13,243 nt of DNA from an uncultured Pelagibacteraceae bacterium (lineage in GTDB: Bacteria; Pseudomonadota; Alphaproteobacteria; Pelagibacterales; Pelagibacteraceae). Shown here piece after piece: positions 1 through 7,524 of this stretch (positions are counted from its first letter, which is position 1; the number at the start of each line of letters is the position of its first letter). The stretch spans positions 1-13,243 of the forward strand of contig CACLNK010000027.1 in the NCBI GenBank assembly GCA_902608305.1, in the 5' to 3' direction. The notes under the pieces were generated by a model that ran no database searches, had not been told where the DNA came from, and worked only from the letters and a program-made list of their open reading frames with translations. Made by a program: the position numbers and the translations under genes.

Positions 1-757
1 ATGAGAGAAAAAAAATTAACAAGTGTCCATTGCTTATTTTTTTTTTATGAACAAATAGAAAAAGATATTTGCTACATATTAATAAAAAAGAAAAAACTAA
101 TATTTCCTGAGAGCCTCTAATATGCCAGTAATCATAAATAATAAAAAGAATTATAATAAACAAACTTAACTTTTTTAAATTAGAAATTTTTAAGAGGTCA
201 GTGAGATTATAAATAGAATAACATAGTAATATATTATAAAAAACTCTTCCTATATATTCAGTATTCAAATTTGATAATTTCCAAAAAAAAGCCCAAATTA
301 ACGAACCAAAATAAGGGTATTCTGGTTTAGAAATTTTATTTAATTCAAATAAACTTTCATTATTAAAAAAAAGTAATGCTTTTGGTAACCAAAATTTTTG
401 TGCATCAAAGTATAAAGTTAGATTATAAGCTAAATCAATTGAGAGAAAAAAAATTAAAACTACAAAAAAAAATAAATAGTAAAAGTAATCTCTTTTTAAA
501 TTTTTGTAATCCTTCCAATAAAAAAATAGAGCTATAAGAGTAAGCAAATAAAATAATTTTATTATATCTGATATTTTAATATCAAAAAAACTTAAAATTA
601 GTATAAAATTTCCTAATATTAATATATTTAAAATATTTTTATCAACTAAATTTAGAAAACTTATTTCATTTTTTGGAGTTATAATTCTGTAATAAGGAAG
701 ATAAACAAAAGATGTAAATAAAAATGCAAAAAGTAAAATTTTTAAAAGCTCAATCAT
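1..757 (-). CDS. Polytopic membrane protein, GT-C glycosyltransferase-like (3' end beyond window)
   Basis: An open frame starts at ATG 757-755 and stays open to the left edge, giving 252 codons without a stop, so the C-terminus lies outside. The product is extremely hydrophobic, with about seven or eight possible membrane segments (around residues 3-20, 41-59, 67-82, 92-110, 172-186, 196-212 and 218-236). After the fourth segment, residues 117-130 read FDAQKFWLPKALLF and residues 145-156 include PEYPYFGSLIW. This acidic loop plus a following E/D-Y-P motif resembles family-39 / GT-C membrane glycosyltransferases that use polyprenyl-phosphate sugars (family knowledge, recognised by eye). Its ATG overlaps the stop of the upstream gene (ATGA at 757-754), so the two are probably translationally coupled. 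The setting beside glycan genes supports a role in surface polysaccharide. A generic polytopic envelope protein is the main alternative. Confidence 0.6.
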   Translation of the reverse strand, partial: MIELLKILLFAFLFTSFVYLPYYRIITPKNEISFLNLVDKNILNILILGNFILILSFFDIKISDIIKLFYLLTLIALFFYWKDYKNLKRDYFYYLFFFVVLIFFLSIDLAYNLTLYFDAQKFWLPKALLFFNNESLFELNKISKPEYPYFGSLIWAFFWKLSNLNTEYIGRVFYNILLCYSIYNLTDLLKISNLKKLSLFIIILFIIYDYWHIRGSQEILVFSFLLICSKYLFLFVHKKKISNGHLLIFFLS

Positions 758-1194
758 TTTTTTGTTAAATATAAACAATCATTTTTGTAATTATCTTCAA
801 CATTATAATTACTAAAATCAAATCTAAATTTATTATTTTGGTCTAAATTAAAAAGTACAATCAACTTATTTTCATTTTTCGCTTGGTTCGTATTAAATAT
901 CCAAATTTGAGGAGGAGATTTGGCAGTTCCTCCATAATTCATAATTTTAGGCGATTTATTTAAATTAAATTTTTTTTTAATATAAAAAATATATCCTGTG
1001 CCTGTAGCCGTACAGTGATCATAAGCTAATTTTGATTGTCTTGAGTCATGGTCTAAACTTATGACAAAATAAGATTTACGAAAAAAATCAATGCTTATTG
1101 AAAAAAAAACAAATAGAAGTATTAATATTATATAATCTTTTGTGAATAAGTTTTTCTTTTTAAATAAATTCTTTGTTATTTTGTTAAAAATCAT
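754..1194 (-). CDS. Hypothetical membrane-anchored protein coupled to the GT-C-like gene
   Basis: The 146-residue product is not one I recognise. It has a lysine-rich N-terminus (residues 1-20), one clear membrane segment (about 21-38) and then a mostly hydrophilic domain of roughly 105 residues, probably on the periplasmic side. The soluble part carries possible conserved-looking stretches, HCTATGTGYIF at 60-70 and YGGTAKSPPQIWIF at 87-100, and two cysteines (61 and 140) that could form a disulfide. It starts at ATG 1194-1192. No good Shine-Dalgarno is visible, as is common in such AT-rich genomes. Its stop overlaps the start of the downstream membrane protein by ATGA, so the two are very likely made together and may act together. 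A possible minus-strand -10 (TATAAT, 1230-1225) lies upstream. No function should be assigned beyond envelope accessory protein. Confidence 0.65.
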   Translation of the reverse strand: MIFNKITKNLFKKKNLFTKDYIILILLFVFFSISIDFFRKSYFVISLDHDSRQSKLAYDHCTATGTGYIFYIKKKFNLNKSPKIMNYGGTAKSPPQIWIFNTNQAKNENKLIVLFNLDQNNKFRFDFSNYNVEDNYKNDCLYLTKK

Positions 1195-1224
1195 TTTTTA
1201 TTTTGGATTTTTTTTTAGAGTTAT

Positions 1225-1230
1225 ATTATA
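1225..1230 (-). promoter_or_regulatory. Possible -10 box for the 146-residue gene and GT-C-like gene
   Basis: Read on the minus strand, 1230-1225 is a perfect TATAAT about 30 bases before the ATG at 1194. No convincing -35 was found at the right spacing, and the region is so AT-rich that chance matches are likely. It is listed because it is the only perfect match upstream of this two-gene unit that I noticed. Confidence 0.25.
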
Positions 1231-1329
1231 AAATTAGGTTTATTAAAAATAAAAGATTAGATTATTAAAGTAAAACTGCTTTTTTAATATATAAAATAAA
1301 AACCACGGTCGTGATCCTAAAAAGATTTA

Positions 1330-1854
1330 TCATTTTTTACATTCCCCAATTGAGCCTAGAGTACATTTTTTTCCATCAGTCCAGATAGTATTGTTTAAAT
1401 TTGCTCCTTCAAAATTTGCATTTAGAATATTTGCTCCAGTAAAATCGGACTCGAAAAGATTGCTATCTTTAAAAGTAGCTCCTATTAATGATGCACCTTT
1501 AAAATTAACACGAGTCAAATTTGCACTTGTAAAATTTGATTTTTCAAAGTTACCTCCTTGAAGGTTTGCCTCGTATAAATTTGCTCTAAAAAATGAAGAT
1601 TCTGCAAAATTTCCATTAATTAAAATAGAATTCATCATTATACTCTTATCAAATATTACTTTTATAAAACTAACAAAAGATAAGTTAGCATTTGGAATGT
1701 ACGTGCGACTTAAATCTTGTTCTTCTGAAAACTGGCAATTAGAATAATCAACACCATCTATTGGCGCATCATCACAACCAGCATTTGCACTGCCACAAAG
1801 TAAAAATCCCATAAACAAAATACCTAGAAATTTTATGACTAGATTTTTTTTCAT
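1330..1854 (-). CDS. Secreted pentapeptide-repeat protein
   Basis: The 174-residue product has a Sec signal peptide: MKK, a hydrophobic core at about 5-20, and an Ala-Asn-Ala cleavage site after residue 25. From about residue 56 to 157 it shows tandem A(N/D)(L/F)xx units (ANLYE, ANLQG, GNFEK, SNFTS, ANLTR, VNFKG, ASLIG and more), which in this family fold into a right-handed four-sided beta-helix. The mature protein has four cysteines (27, 40, 164, 172), fitting disulfides in the periplasm. The tail WTDGKKCTLGSIGEC (158-172) is a capping motif I associate with other exported pentapeptide proteins. I chose ATG 1854-1852 because it begins a canonical signal peptide. The frame also extends six codons to a GTG at 1872. 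The function of such secreted repeat proteins is generally unknown, and a structural or binding role in the envelope is inference. Confidence 0.85.
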   Translation of the reverse strand: MKKNLVIKFLGILFMGFLLCGSANAGCDDAPIDGVDYSNCQFSEEQDLSRTYIPNANLSFVSFIKVIFDKSIMMNSILINGNFAESSFFRANLYEANLQGGNFEKSNFTSANLTRVNFKGASLIGATFKDSNLFESDFTGANILNANFEGANLNNTIWTDGKKCTLGSIGECKK

Positions 1855-2010
1855 GAAATAAAAGATTATCACTGTGTTTTGTCAGTGACCAGACTAATTA
1901 TTTAGTTAAATTAACTACCAAGAACAACAATTATGAATCATTAAACTCATGATTAGAATTCCTGCTACGTTCTAACAAATTAATAATAGTGCTTATTTAT
2001 GATTTAATAA
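1855..2010. other. Intergenic spacer with short inverted repeats
   Basis: The spacer between the pentapeptide-repeat gene and the glycosyltransferase gene holds three short inverted repeats: a perfect 15-base palindrome TAGTTAA-A-TTAACTA (1903-1917), AATCAT/ATGATT (1936-1941 with 1949-1954) and TTAGAA/TTCTAA (1953-1958 with 1970-1975). None is followed by a convincing U-run on the minus strand, so they are not typical terminators. They could belong to the promoter or operator of the pentapeptide gene. No small coding region was found. Confidence 0.4.
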
Positions 2011-2859
2011 TTAATTAATTTTTGGTCTATACCATGATTTTTTTAACATCATAGAATTAATACATCCGCTCAATCTTGCTTCATAAATTAATTTTTTGGT
2101 TTTGTTATCTGTTAAATTAAAATAAATAACTTTAAAGAAAGCTGAGATGATATGCTTGAATATTTTTATAAAAGCGTAAAAATAATTATCATGCTTTTTA
2201 TGAAAATAAAATTTAGACCACATGTAATGCCAATTTCTGTTAATTTCAATTAATGAGTTGTATTTTTTATCACTTGCAGAACGTCCTATATGTGAAATTT
2301 TAATAGTATCTATCATAAAAATCTTTCTGTTATGTTTTAAGCATCTTTGAAGTAAATCAGTTTCTTCAAAATAAAGAAAAAAATTTTTATCAAAAAAACC
2401 AACGGATTTCATTTGTCTCATGTTAAATAAAAGACAACAGCCATCAACAAACTTCATTTGGTTGTAATTTTTTAAATAATTTTTTTTTAAAAAATATTCT
2501 TCTTTGTAGTTAAATTTATTTATTTTAGCTGTAATTATTCCAAAATTTTTTATACGATTTGCAGCATTAATTAAATTGAAAATTGATTTATTTGTTATAT
2601 TTGTGTCTACATCCAGATGCAATGCATATTTTGTTTTAATTTGTTTAAGTGCTAAGTTTGCAGCTGAACCAAAACCATTATTTTTTTTATTTATTATTAC
2701 TTTTACATTAGAAAATTTTTTTAATTTTTTTTTTAAATTAAAATTTTTTGAATTTTCAACAATTATAACTTTAAAATTTTTTCCAAGTTTATTTATATAT
2801 TTTACAATTCTACTTTCCGAGTGATAAGTAACAAATATAATCGTGACTTGAGTATTCAT
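2011..2859 (-). CDS. Family 2 glycosyltransferase, WbbL/rhamnosyltransferase-like
   Basis: The 282-residue protein is a cytoplasmic GT2 (GT-A fold) enzyme that would transfer a sugar from a nucleotide-sugar donor to a growing surface glycan. The N-terminal Rossmann-like part shows VTIIFVTYHS (5-14) and VENS (34-37). NNGFGSAAN (60-68) is the donor-site motif typical of the WbbL/RfbF rhamnosyltransferase branch. LDVDT (82-86) contains the metal-binding DxD. The acceptor and catalytic region is GFFDKNFFLYFEETDLLQR (154-172), with the expected acidic E-E-T-D. H190 sits in the usual late ISH position. The C-terminus (about 215-282) is basic and hydrophobic, suggesting membrane association. The start is ATG 2859-2857. 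Sugar specificity cannot be read from sequence. It is transcribed away from the amino-sugar aminotransferase at 3008, which supports a shared polysaccharide role. Confidence 0.85.
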   Translation of the reverse strand: MNTQVTIIFVTYHSESRIVKYINKLGKNFKVIIVENSKNFNLKKKLKKFSNVKVIINKKNNGFGSAANLALKQIKTKYALHLDVDTNITNKSIFNLINAANRIKNFGIITAKINKFNYKEEYFLKKNYLKNYNQMKFVDGCCLLFNMRQMKSVGFFDKNFFLYFEETDLLQRCLKHNRKIFMIDTIKISHIGRSASDKKYNSLIEINRNWHYMWSKFYFHKKHDNYFYAFIKIFKHIISAFFKVIYFNLTDNKTKKLIYEARLSGCINSMMLKKSWYRPKIN

Positions 2860-2978
2860 TATTGAAAAATAGGATTTGGCGAATATTAATATTTATCTAA
2901 TAATAAATAGATTTATCTTCATTCCTTAGGTTAAGTCAACATTTTTCAGACATAATTTTAATTATACATTGATCGTGT

Positions 2979-2995
2979 CTATAATTTAATTATAG
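2979..2995. promoter_or_regulatory. Palindromic -10 region between divergent glycan genes
   Basis: CTATAATT-T-AATTATAG (2979-2995) is a perfect 8-1-8 palindrome. It places a TATAAT on the plus strand (2980-2985), 22 bases before the ATG at 3008, and a TATAAT on the minus strand (2994-2989), facing the glycosyltransferase that starts at 2859. No strong -35 is visible on either side. It may be a symmetric bidirectional promoter, or an AT-rich operator-like site. A chance occurrence in AT-rich DNA is possible. Confidence 0.4.
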
Positions 2996-3007
2996 ATATT
3001 ATTTAAT

Positions 3008-4162
3008 ATGAAAAATACTTTTAAAGATTACCCATTATTAGAAAGCAAAAAAAAATCAGTTCCTCTATTCTACCCTCATATTCCAAAAAGAGCTAAAAAA
3101 GTTGTGTCAAAAGTTCTATCTGGTAGGTGGGTTGGACAAGGTCCATTAGTTGATAAATTTGAAAAAGTTTTTTCAAAAAAATTTTGTGATAATTTACCTG
3201 TTGTAGCAGTTGGCGCAGGCACAGATGCTCTTCATTTATCCTACATATTAGCTGGTTTAAAAAAAGATGATGAAGTTATTTGTCCAGTATTTACTTGTAC
3301 TGCTACAAATATTCCTCTCTTGTATATAGGCGCAAAAATTAAATTTGCAGATATTGATCCAAATAACTTTAACATTTCTATTGAACATGTTGAAAAATTA
3401 ATTACAAAAAAAACTAAAGCAGTAATTTTTGTTAATTATGGAGGTTTAATTTGTAACCTTGAAAAACTGAACTTCCTTGCAAAAAAACATAAACTTTTAT
3501 TAATCCAGGATGCTGCTCAATCATTGGGAGCTAAATATAACAATAAGAGCATATCTAGATATGCTGATTTTACAATTTTTAGTTTTCAAGCAATAAAACA
3601 TATTACTTCGGGGGACGGGGGAGTTTTATGTATAAAAAATAAAAGTTTATTTAAAAAAGCATTAAGAATTAGATGGTTTGGAATTGATAGACCAAAAAAA
3701 CAAGGTGGTACTTGGGAAAATGATATAAAAGAAATCGGATACAAATATCAACTAACTGATATTGGCGCAAGTTTGTTATTAGAATCAATTAAAGAATTTA
3801 ATAAAATAAAGTCACATAGAAATTTAATTTGTAAAACTTACCTTAAAAAGATTGATAAAAATAACAATATAAAGTTTTTAACAAATACAAATAAAAAAAT
3901 TAAACCGGTTATGTGGTTATTTACGATTTTAACTCCATTTAAAGATTTGCTTCAAAAAAAACTAAGACAAAAAAGAATAGAAACAAATCAAGTTCATTTT
4001 AGAAATGACAAATATAGTATTTTTAAAAAATTTGTTAAAAAAAATAAATTTCCAAATATGGACAAAATTCAAAACAATTACCTAGTATTACCAGTACATA
4101 CAAAAATGAGTGTTACTGATGCAAAATATATATCAAAAACAATTAATAAAATTTTGAAATAA
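3008..4162 (+). CDS. DegT/DnrJ/EryC1/StrS-family PLP aminotransferase
   Basis: The 384-residue protein is an aspartate-aminotransferase-fold enzyme of the sugar aminotransferase family. These convert a keto group on a nucleotide-linked sugar to an amino group, usually with glutamate as donor. Visible motifs are RWVGQGPLVDKFE (40-52, the N-terminal family signature), GAGTDALHL (69-77, phosphate binding), QDAAQSLGA (167-175, with D168 contacting the PLP nitrogen), and SFQAIKHITSGDGG (192-205), in which K197 is the expected Schiff-base lysine. GYKYQLTDIGASLL follows and is also typical. Length is normal for the family. The start is ATG 3008 within a weak leader and no Shine-Dalgarno is obvious. 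Context beside a GT2 and a GT-C-like protein suggests an amino sugar for LPS or another surface glycan. Perosamine-type or 3-/4-amino-deoxysugar synthesis cannot be told apart here. Confidence 0.88.
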   Translation: MKNTFKDYPLLESKKKSVPLFYPHIPKRAKKVVSKVLSGRWVGQGPLVDKFEKVFSKKFCDNLPVVAVGAGTDALHLSYILAGLKKDDEVICPVFTCTATNIPLLYIGAKIKFADIDPNNFNISIEHVEKLITKKTKAVIFVNYGGLICNLEKLNFLAKKHKLLLIQDAAQSLGAKYNNKSISRYADFTIFSFQAIKHITSGDGGVLCIKNKSLFKKALRIRWFGIDRPKKQGGTWENDIKEIGYKYQLTDIGASLLLESIKEFNKIKSHRNLICKTYLKKIDKNNNIKFLTNTNKKIKPVMWLFTILTPFKDLLQKKLRQKRIETNQVHFRNDKYSIFKKFVKKNKFPNMDKIQNNYLVLPVHTKMSVTDAKYISKTINKILK

Positions 4163-4189
4163 AGTATATTATTTTAATGTAATTGGCTT

Positions 4190-4633
4190 TTATATAGTTT
4201 TAATTTTATCTCCAAGTTTTATTGTTCCTGACTTTAAAATTTCGCATCTTAAACCACCTTTTCTGATGAACTCTTTAATTATATCTTTACCTCTAAGTGT
4301 TTCTTCTAAATGTTTGCAAGGTCGGCATAAATCATGAGCTCTAACTTCTATATCTCCAATTAATAATTTTGTTCCGACTAAATCATTCAAACGAATTCCT
4401 TTAGTAACAACGTTTCTTCTAAATTCTAAATAACTATAATTAGTTTTAAATTTGTCATTATAGTAATCAATATTCTCACTTTCTATTAATGTAATTTGAT
4501 TTTTTACATCATTATTTTCATTAAAATGTCTATCGTCAACAATCCCCTTTCCAGATAAAAGTTCTACTTTTTTAACTTCTTCAATTTTTTGATTACTTTT
4601 TTTTGCTATACCTAATTTAATTACTTTTGACAT
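4190..4633 (-). CDS. MOSC-domain protein
   Basis: The 147-residue protein is a stand-alone MOSC (molybdenum cofactor sulfurase C-terminal) domain, a beta-rich fold found in proteins that handle molybdenum cofactor or sulfide transfer. Evidence: GKGIVDDRH (28-36), matching the family's G-x-x-x-D-x-H turn; FRRNVVTKGI (71-80), matching the conserved R-x-N-hydrophobic-G motif; and AHDLCRPCKHLE (99-110), containing the conserved cysteine (C103) of the domain and a second one at 106. No separate transferase domain or signal peptide is present, so it is cytoplasmic. It converges on the aminotransferase ending at 4162 with 27 bases between them and no clear hairpin. Target substrate or enzyme is unknown. 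Its neighbours give no molybdenum context, so the function is open. Confidence 0.82.
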   Translation of the reverse strand: MSKVIKLGIAKKSNQKIEEVKKVELLSGKGIVDDRHFNENNDVKNQITLIESENIDYYNDKFKTNYSYLEFRRNVVTKGIRLNDLVGTKLLIGDIEVRAHDLCRPCKHLEETLRGKDIIKEFIRKGGLRCEILKSGTIKLGDKIKTI

Positions 4634-4723
4634 TATTTAAAAACATTTAGCAAAGTAATATATGAAAAGCTATAGGTCTAATTATTACCTAATACAACTA
4701 GTTCTCTAATTTAAATTAAAATA

Positions 4724-4933
4724 TTAAAGTGAAGCTATAATACCAGTGACTGCAATCAGTACACAAATTAAGCCAAGAAAAATATAATTCTCTGTTTTTT
4801 CTTTTTCTTTTTCTTGTCTAACTTTTGATAGCAAATCATTAATATTTACTCTTGATGCGGGATTTAAGTTTTTTGATAACCGAACCTCGGCTGTATTAAT
4901 CGACTCTTTTGCAGCTAACTGTTCTCCACTCAT
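4724..4933 (-). CDS. Small tail-anchored membrane protein, function unknown
   Basis: The 69-residue product starts at ATG 4933-4931. Residues 1-46 are polar, with a possible amphipathic or helical stretch (32-46, ending in a K/E-rich run). Residues 50-68 are a single hydrophobic segment at the very C-terminus, the layout of a tail-anchored inner-membrane protein with a cytoplasmic N-terminal domain. I do not recognise a family. Support for it being real: codon use like its neighbours, a coherent topology, and a position filling an otherwise empty gap between same-strand genes. An 8-bp inverted repeat lies 35 bases upstream (4968-5001). It may be expressed alone or from read-through of the flavoprotein operon. 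Confidence 0.6.
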   Translation of the reverse strand: MSGEQLAAKESINTAEVRLSKNLNPASRVNINDLLSKVRQEKEKEKTENYIFLGLICVLIAVTGIIASL

Positions 4934-4967
4934 AAAAAAACAATTAAATCATGTAAATATAAACTAG

Positions 4968-5001
4968 GCAATTTAAAAAATAACCATTATGGGTAAATTG
5001 C
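4968..5001 (-). other. Inverted repeat downstream of the flavoprotein operon
   Basis: GCAATTTA (4968-4975) and TAAATTGC (4994-5001) form a perfect 8-bp stem around an 18-base loop. On the minus strand the loop holds a further small ACC/GGT pairing followed by a T-rich run, so it could be a weak terminator for the operon ending at 5082. It could equally be a leader structure for the small gene at 4933. Low GC makes the stem weak. Confidence 0.3.
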
Positions 5002-5081
5002 ATTTATTGAAGACTTTTTAGTTAAAATTATTGAAAGGTTATCAATTTTTATAGCTAAAATACTAAACTTAACGCTAGATT

Positions 5082-7523
5082 TTAGATAGAACGAATATTT
5101 TTACTGTTAAAAGGTTTTAAAATTATTGAAGCTGGATATTTTTTCTTTTGTACTTCTATAAATAAATTTTCTTTTGCAAGATCTTCTTTTGAAAGTTCAG
5201 AATTTATATATCCAAATGCAAGGTTTTTATTAAAGTTAAAAGAAAAATTACCTGAAGTAGTTCTGCCGATAATATTTTCATCTTTATAAATTGGTTCATC
5301 ATGAAGTAGTAAAGGTTCTCCTGGCTTACTATCTTTTAAAGTTAGCATTACAAATTTCTTATTATCTTTTTTATCTTTAATTTTTAATAAGGATTTTTTG
5401 CCTACAAAATCAATATTCTTTTTGTAACTAATAGTAAATTGAAGGCCTGCCTGGTATTGATTTTCTTCTGGCGACATATCATGACCCCAATGCAAGTATC
5501 CAGTTTCCATTCTCATTGTATCCATAGCTAGCGTGCCACAATGAGAAAGATTAAACTCCTTTCCATTTTGAACAATTAAATTATAAATTTCTTTAGCCTC
5601 GTTCATTTTTATATAAAGTTCAAAACCCAATTCACCCACATAAGACAATCTTTGTGCCCATATTTTTTTGTTATTTATTGTAATTTTTTTACCAGTACCA
5701 AATTTAAAATTTTCATTAGAAAAATTATCATTTGATAATTTAGACATTAAAGTTCTACTTTTTGGTCCAAATACTCCAAGACAGGCTACTTCATCAGTTA
5801 CATCTTTAAATTCAACTTTTTTAGACAAATGTTTTAAAATATGAAATTTGTCATGTTCTCTATTTGCAGCTGAAGTGATTATTCTAAAATAATTTTTGTC
5901 CAAACAAACAACGGTTAAATCTGCTTCTATTCCTCCTTCTTTGTTTAACATTTGAGTATATGTAGTTTTGCCTATTTCGTTTTTTACATTTGCTGTGCAA
6001 ATTTTTTGTAATTCGCTATGAACATTTTGTCCTTTTAAATCGTATTTAGAAAAAGCTGTAAGATCAAATAAACCAACATTTTCTCTTGCATTTTTACTTT
6101 CAAATTCTACAGCTGGATACCAGTTCTGGTAATTGTAACTATATTTAAATTCAGGTTTTTCATTTTTTAAAGCGAACCACATTGGCCTTTCATATCCTGA
6201 GGATACGCCAAAACAAGCTCCTGCTTTTTTCAATTCTTCGTGATAAGGAAATAATTTTTGATTTCTAGATGTTTTGTGTTGTTTATATGGCCAGTGCATT
6301 CCATATAGGTCACCTAGTGTTTCTGTAACTCGTTCAGTAATGAACTTTACTTCAGAGTGAAATTTTTGAAATCTTTTTATATCATATATAAACAAATCCT
6401 CATTAATATGACCATTCATTATCCATTCAGCTGTTACTTTTCCAGCACCACCACCACTTCCAATTCCAATACTATTAAATCCACAACAAACAAAAAAGTT
6501 TTTAATTTCAGGAACTTCTCCTAACAAAGTATTCGTATCTGGAGTAAAAGATTCTGGTCCAGAAAAAAATTTCCTAATTCCTGCATTTTTTAAAAGTGGC
6601 ACTCTTTTAAATGACGCTTCTAAATATGGTTCAAAATGATCAAAATTTTCTGGAAATTCTCCAAATGAAAAATCATTAGGAACTCTATTTGTTTTGCTAA
6701 AGGCTGGAATTGATTTTCCTTCAAAAATTCCAACTAATAATTTACCTGCGTCTTCTTTTAGGTATAAACTATCATCAAAATCTCTTAAAACTGCTAGATC
6801 TTTAGGTAAATCTTTTATTGGTTCTGTAATAATATAAAAATGTTCAGCTGGATACAAAGGTATGCTTACTCCTATTTCTTCACCTATTTGTCTTGACCAC
6901 ATTCCAGTTGCTAAAACCAAATATTCACATTCAATTGTTTGGTTGTTAACTTTCACTCCTGAAACTCTTCCATTTTTAACTAGAATTTTTTCAACTGGAG
7001 TTTTTTCAAAAATTTTCACACCCTCTGCTTTTGCGGCTTTCGCTAATAAGTTTGTTACACCTATGGGATCAGCTTGACCATCTCCTGGCATAAAAATACC
7101 ACCTTGAATATCTTTTTCATTTATTATTGGATAAATTTTTTTTATTTGATCAATGTTTAATACTTCTACATGCACATCAAACAGTTGTGCTGTGGTTGCT
7201 TGTCTTTGTAATTCTTGCCATCTCCCTTTAGTGGTTGCTATGGATAATGCGCCATTCAACTTTAATCCTGCAGAGAAACCAGTTTTTTTCTCTAATTCTT
7301 TGTACAGATCTGTTGTATATTTTCTTATTTTAGTAATTGCTGCAGAAGGACCTAATTGACTGACTAATCCTGCGGCATGCCAGGTTGTTCCTGATGTAAG
7401 TTGATCTCTTTCAAGTAAAATAGTGTCTTTCCATCCAAATTTAGCTAAATGATATGCGGCTGAACATCCTGCTACACCACCGCCAATTACAACTACCTTT
7501 GTTGCATTTGGTAATTTTTTCAT
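5082..7523 (-). CDS. FAD-dependent N-methyl amine dehydrogenase, dimethylglycine/sarcosine dehydrogenase-like
   Basis: The 813-residue enzyme has the full two-part layout of mitochondrial-type dimethylglycine and sarcosine dehydrogenases. The N-terminal half is a DAO-type flavin domain: GGGVAG (14-19), the ribose-binding E38, and SGTTWHAAGL (44-53), where H49 matches the histidine that carries covalent FAD. FFSGPESFTPD (319-329) and the GIGSGGGAGK region (353-362) complete it. A linker domain follows (about 375-430). The C-terminal half (about 430-810) is GcvT-like, with YTQMLNKEGGIEADLTV (522-538) containing the folate-site aspartate (D535 in DLTV) and a GcvT-C barrel at the end. The expected reaction is oxidative N-demethylation, passing formaldehyde to tetrahydrofolate. 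Last gene of the tpa-ald-SET operon, one base after the SET gene. The substrate is uncertain: dimethylglycine, sarcosine or, given the taurine context, an N-methylated taurine. Confidence 0.85.
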   Translation of the reverse strand: MKKLPNATKVVVIGGGVAGCSAAYHLAKFGWKDTILLERDQLTSGTTWHAAGLVSQLGPSAAITKIRKYTTDLYKELEKKTGFSAGLKLNGALSIATTKGRWQELQRQATTAQLFDVHVEVLNIDQIKKIYPIINEKDIQGGIFMPGDGQADPIGVTNLLAKAAKAEGVKIFEKTPVEKILVKNGRVSGVKVNNQTIECEYLVLATGMWSRQIGEEIGVSIPLYPAEHFYIITEPIKDLPKDLAVLRDFDDSLYLKEDAGKLLVGIFEGKSIPAFSKTNRVPNDFSFGEFPENFDHFEPYLEASFKRVPLLKNAGIRKFFSGPESFTPDTNTLLGEVPEIKNFFVCCGFNSIGIGSGGGAGKVTAEWIMNGHINEDLFIYDIKRFQKFHSEVKFITERVTETLGDLYGMHWPYKQHKTSRNQKLFPYHEELKKAGACFGVSSGYERPMWFALKNEKPEFKYSYNYQNWYPAVEFESKNARENVGLFDLTAFSKYDLKGQNVHSELQKICTANVKNEIGKTTYTQMLNKEGGIEADLTVVCLDKNYFRIITSAANREHDKFHILKHLSKKVEFKDVTDEVACLGVFGPKSRTLMSKLSNDNFSNENFKFGTGKKITINNKKIWAQRLSYVGELGFELYIKMNEAKEIYNLIVQNGKEFNLSHCGTLAMDTMRMETGYLHWGHDMSPEENQYQAGLQFTISYKKNIDFVGKKSLLKIKDKKDNKKFVMLTLKDSKPGEPLLLHDEPIYKDENIIGRTTSGNFSFNFNKNLAFGYINSELSKEDLAKENLFIEVQKKKYPASIILKPFNSKNIRSI

Positions 7524-7524
7524 T

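Noticed and set aside
1300..1316. CACG/CGTG hairpin after the pentapeptide-repeat gene as a terminator
   Set aside because: The stem is only four base pairs and is not followed by a U-run on the minus strand, so it does not meet the usual pattern.
1855..1872. GTG at 1872 as the start of the pentapeptide-repeat gene
   Set aside because: The internal ATG at 1854 begins a standard signal peptide (MKK plus hydrophobic core); the extension would place Ile/Phe residues before the basic region.
2576..2824. Plus-strand open frame of 82 codons opposite the family 2 glycosyltransferase
   Set aside because: Its product is a low-complexity Phe/Ile/Leu sequence, as expected from the complement of a Lys/Asn-rich gene; the opposite strand has a full GT2 motif set.
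6862..7359. Two plus-strand open frames (6862-7077 and 7153-7359) opposite the flavoprotein
   Set aside because: They lie antisense to the conserved FAD domain, have no recognisable domain, and no start signal stands out.
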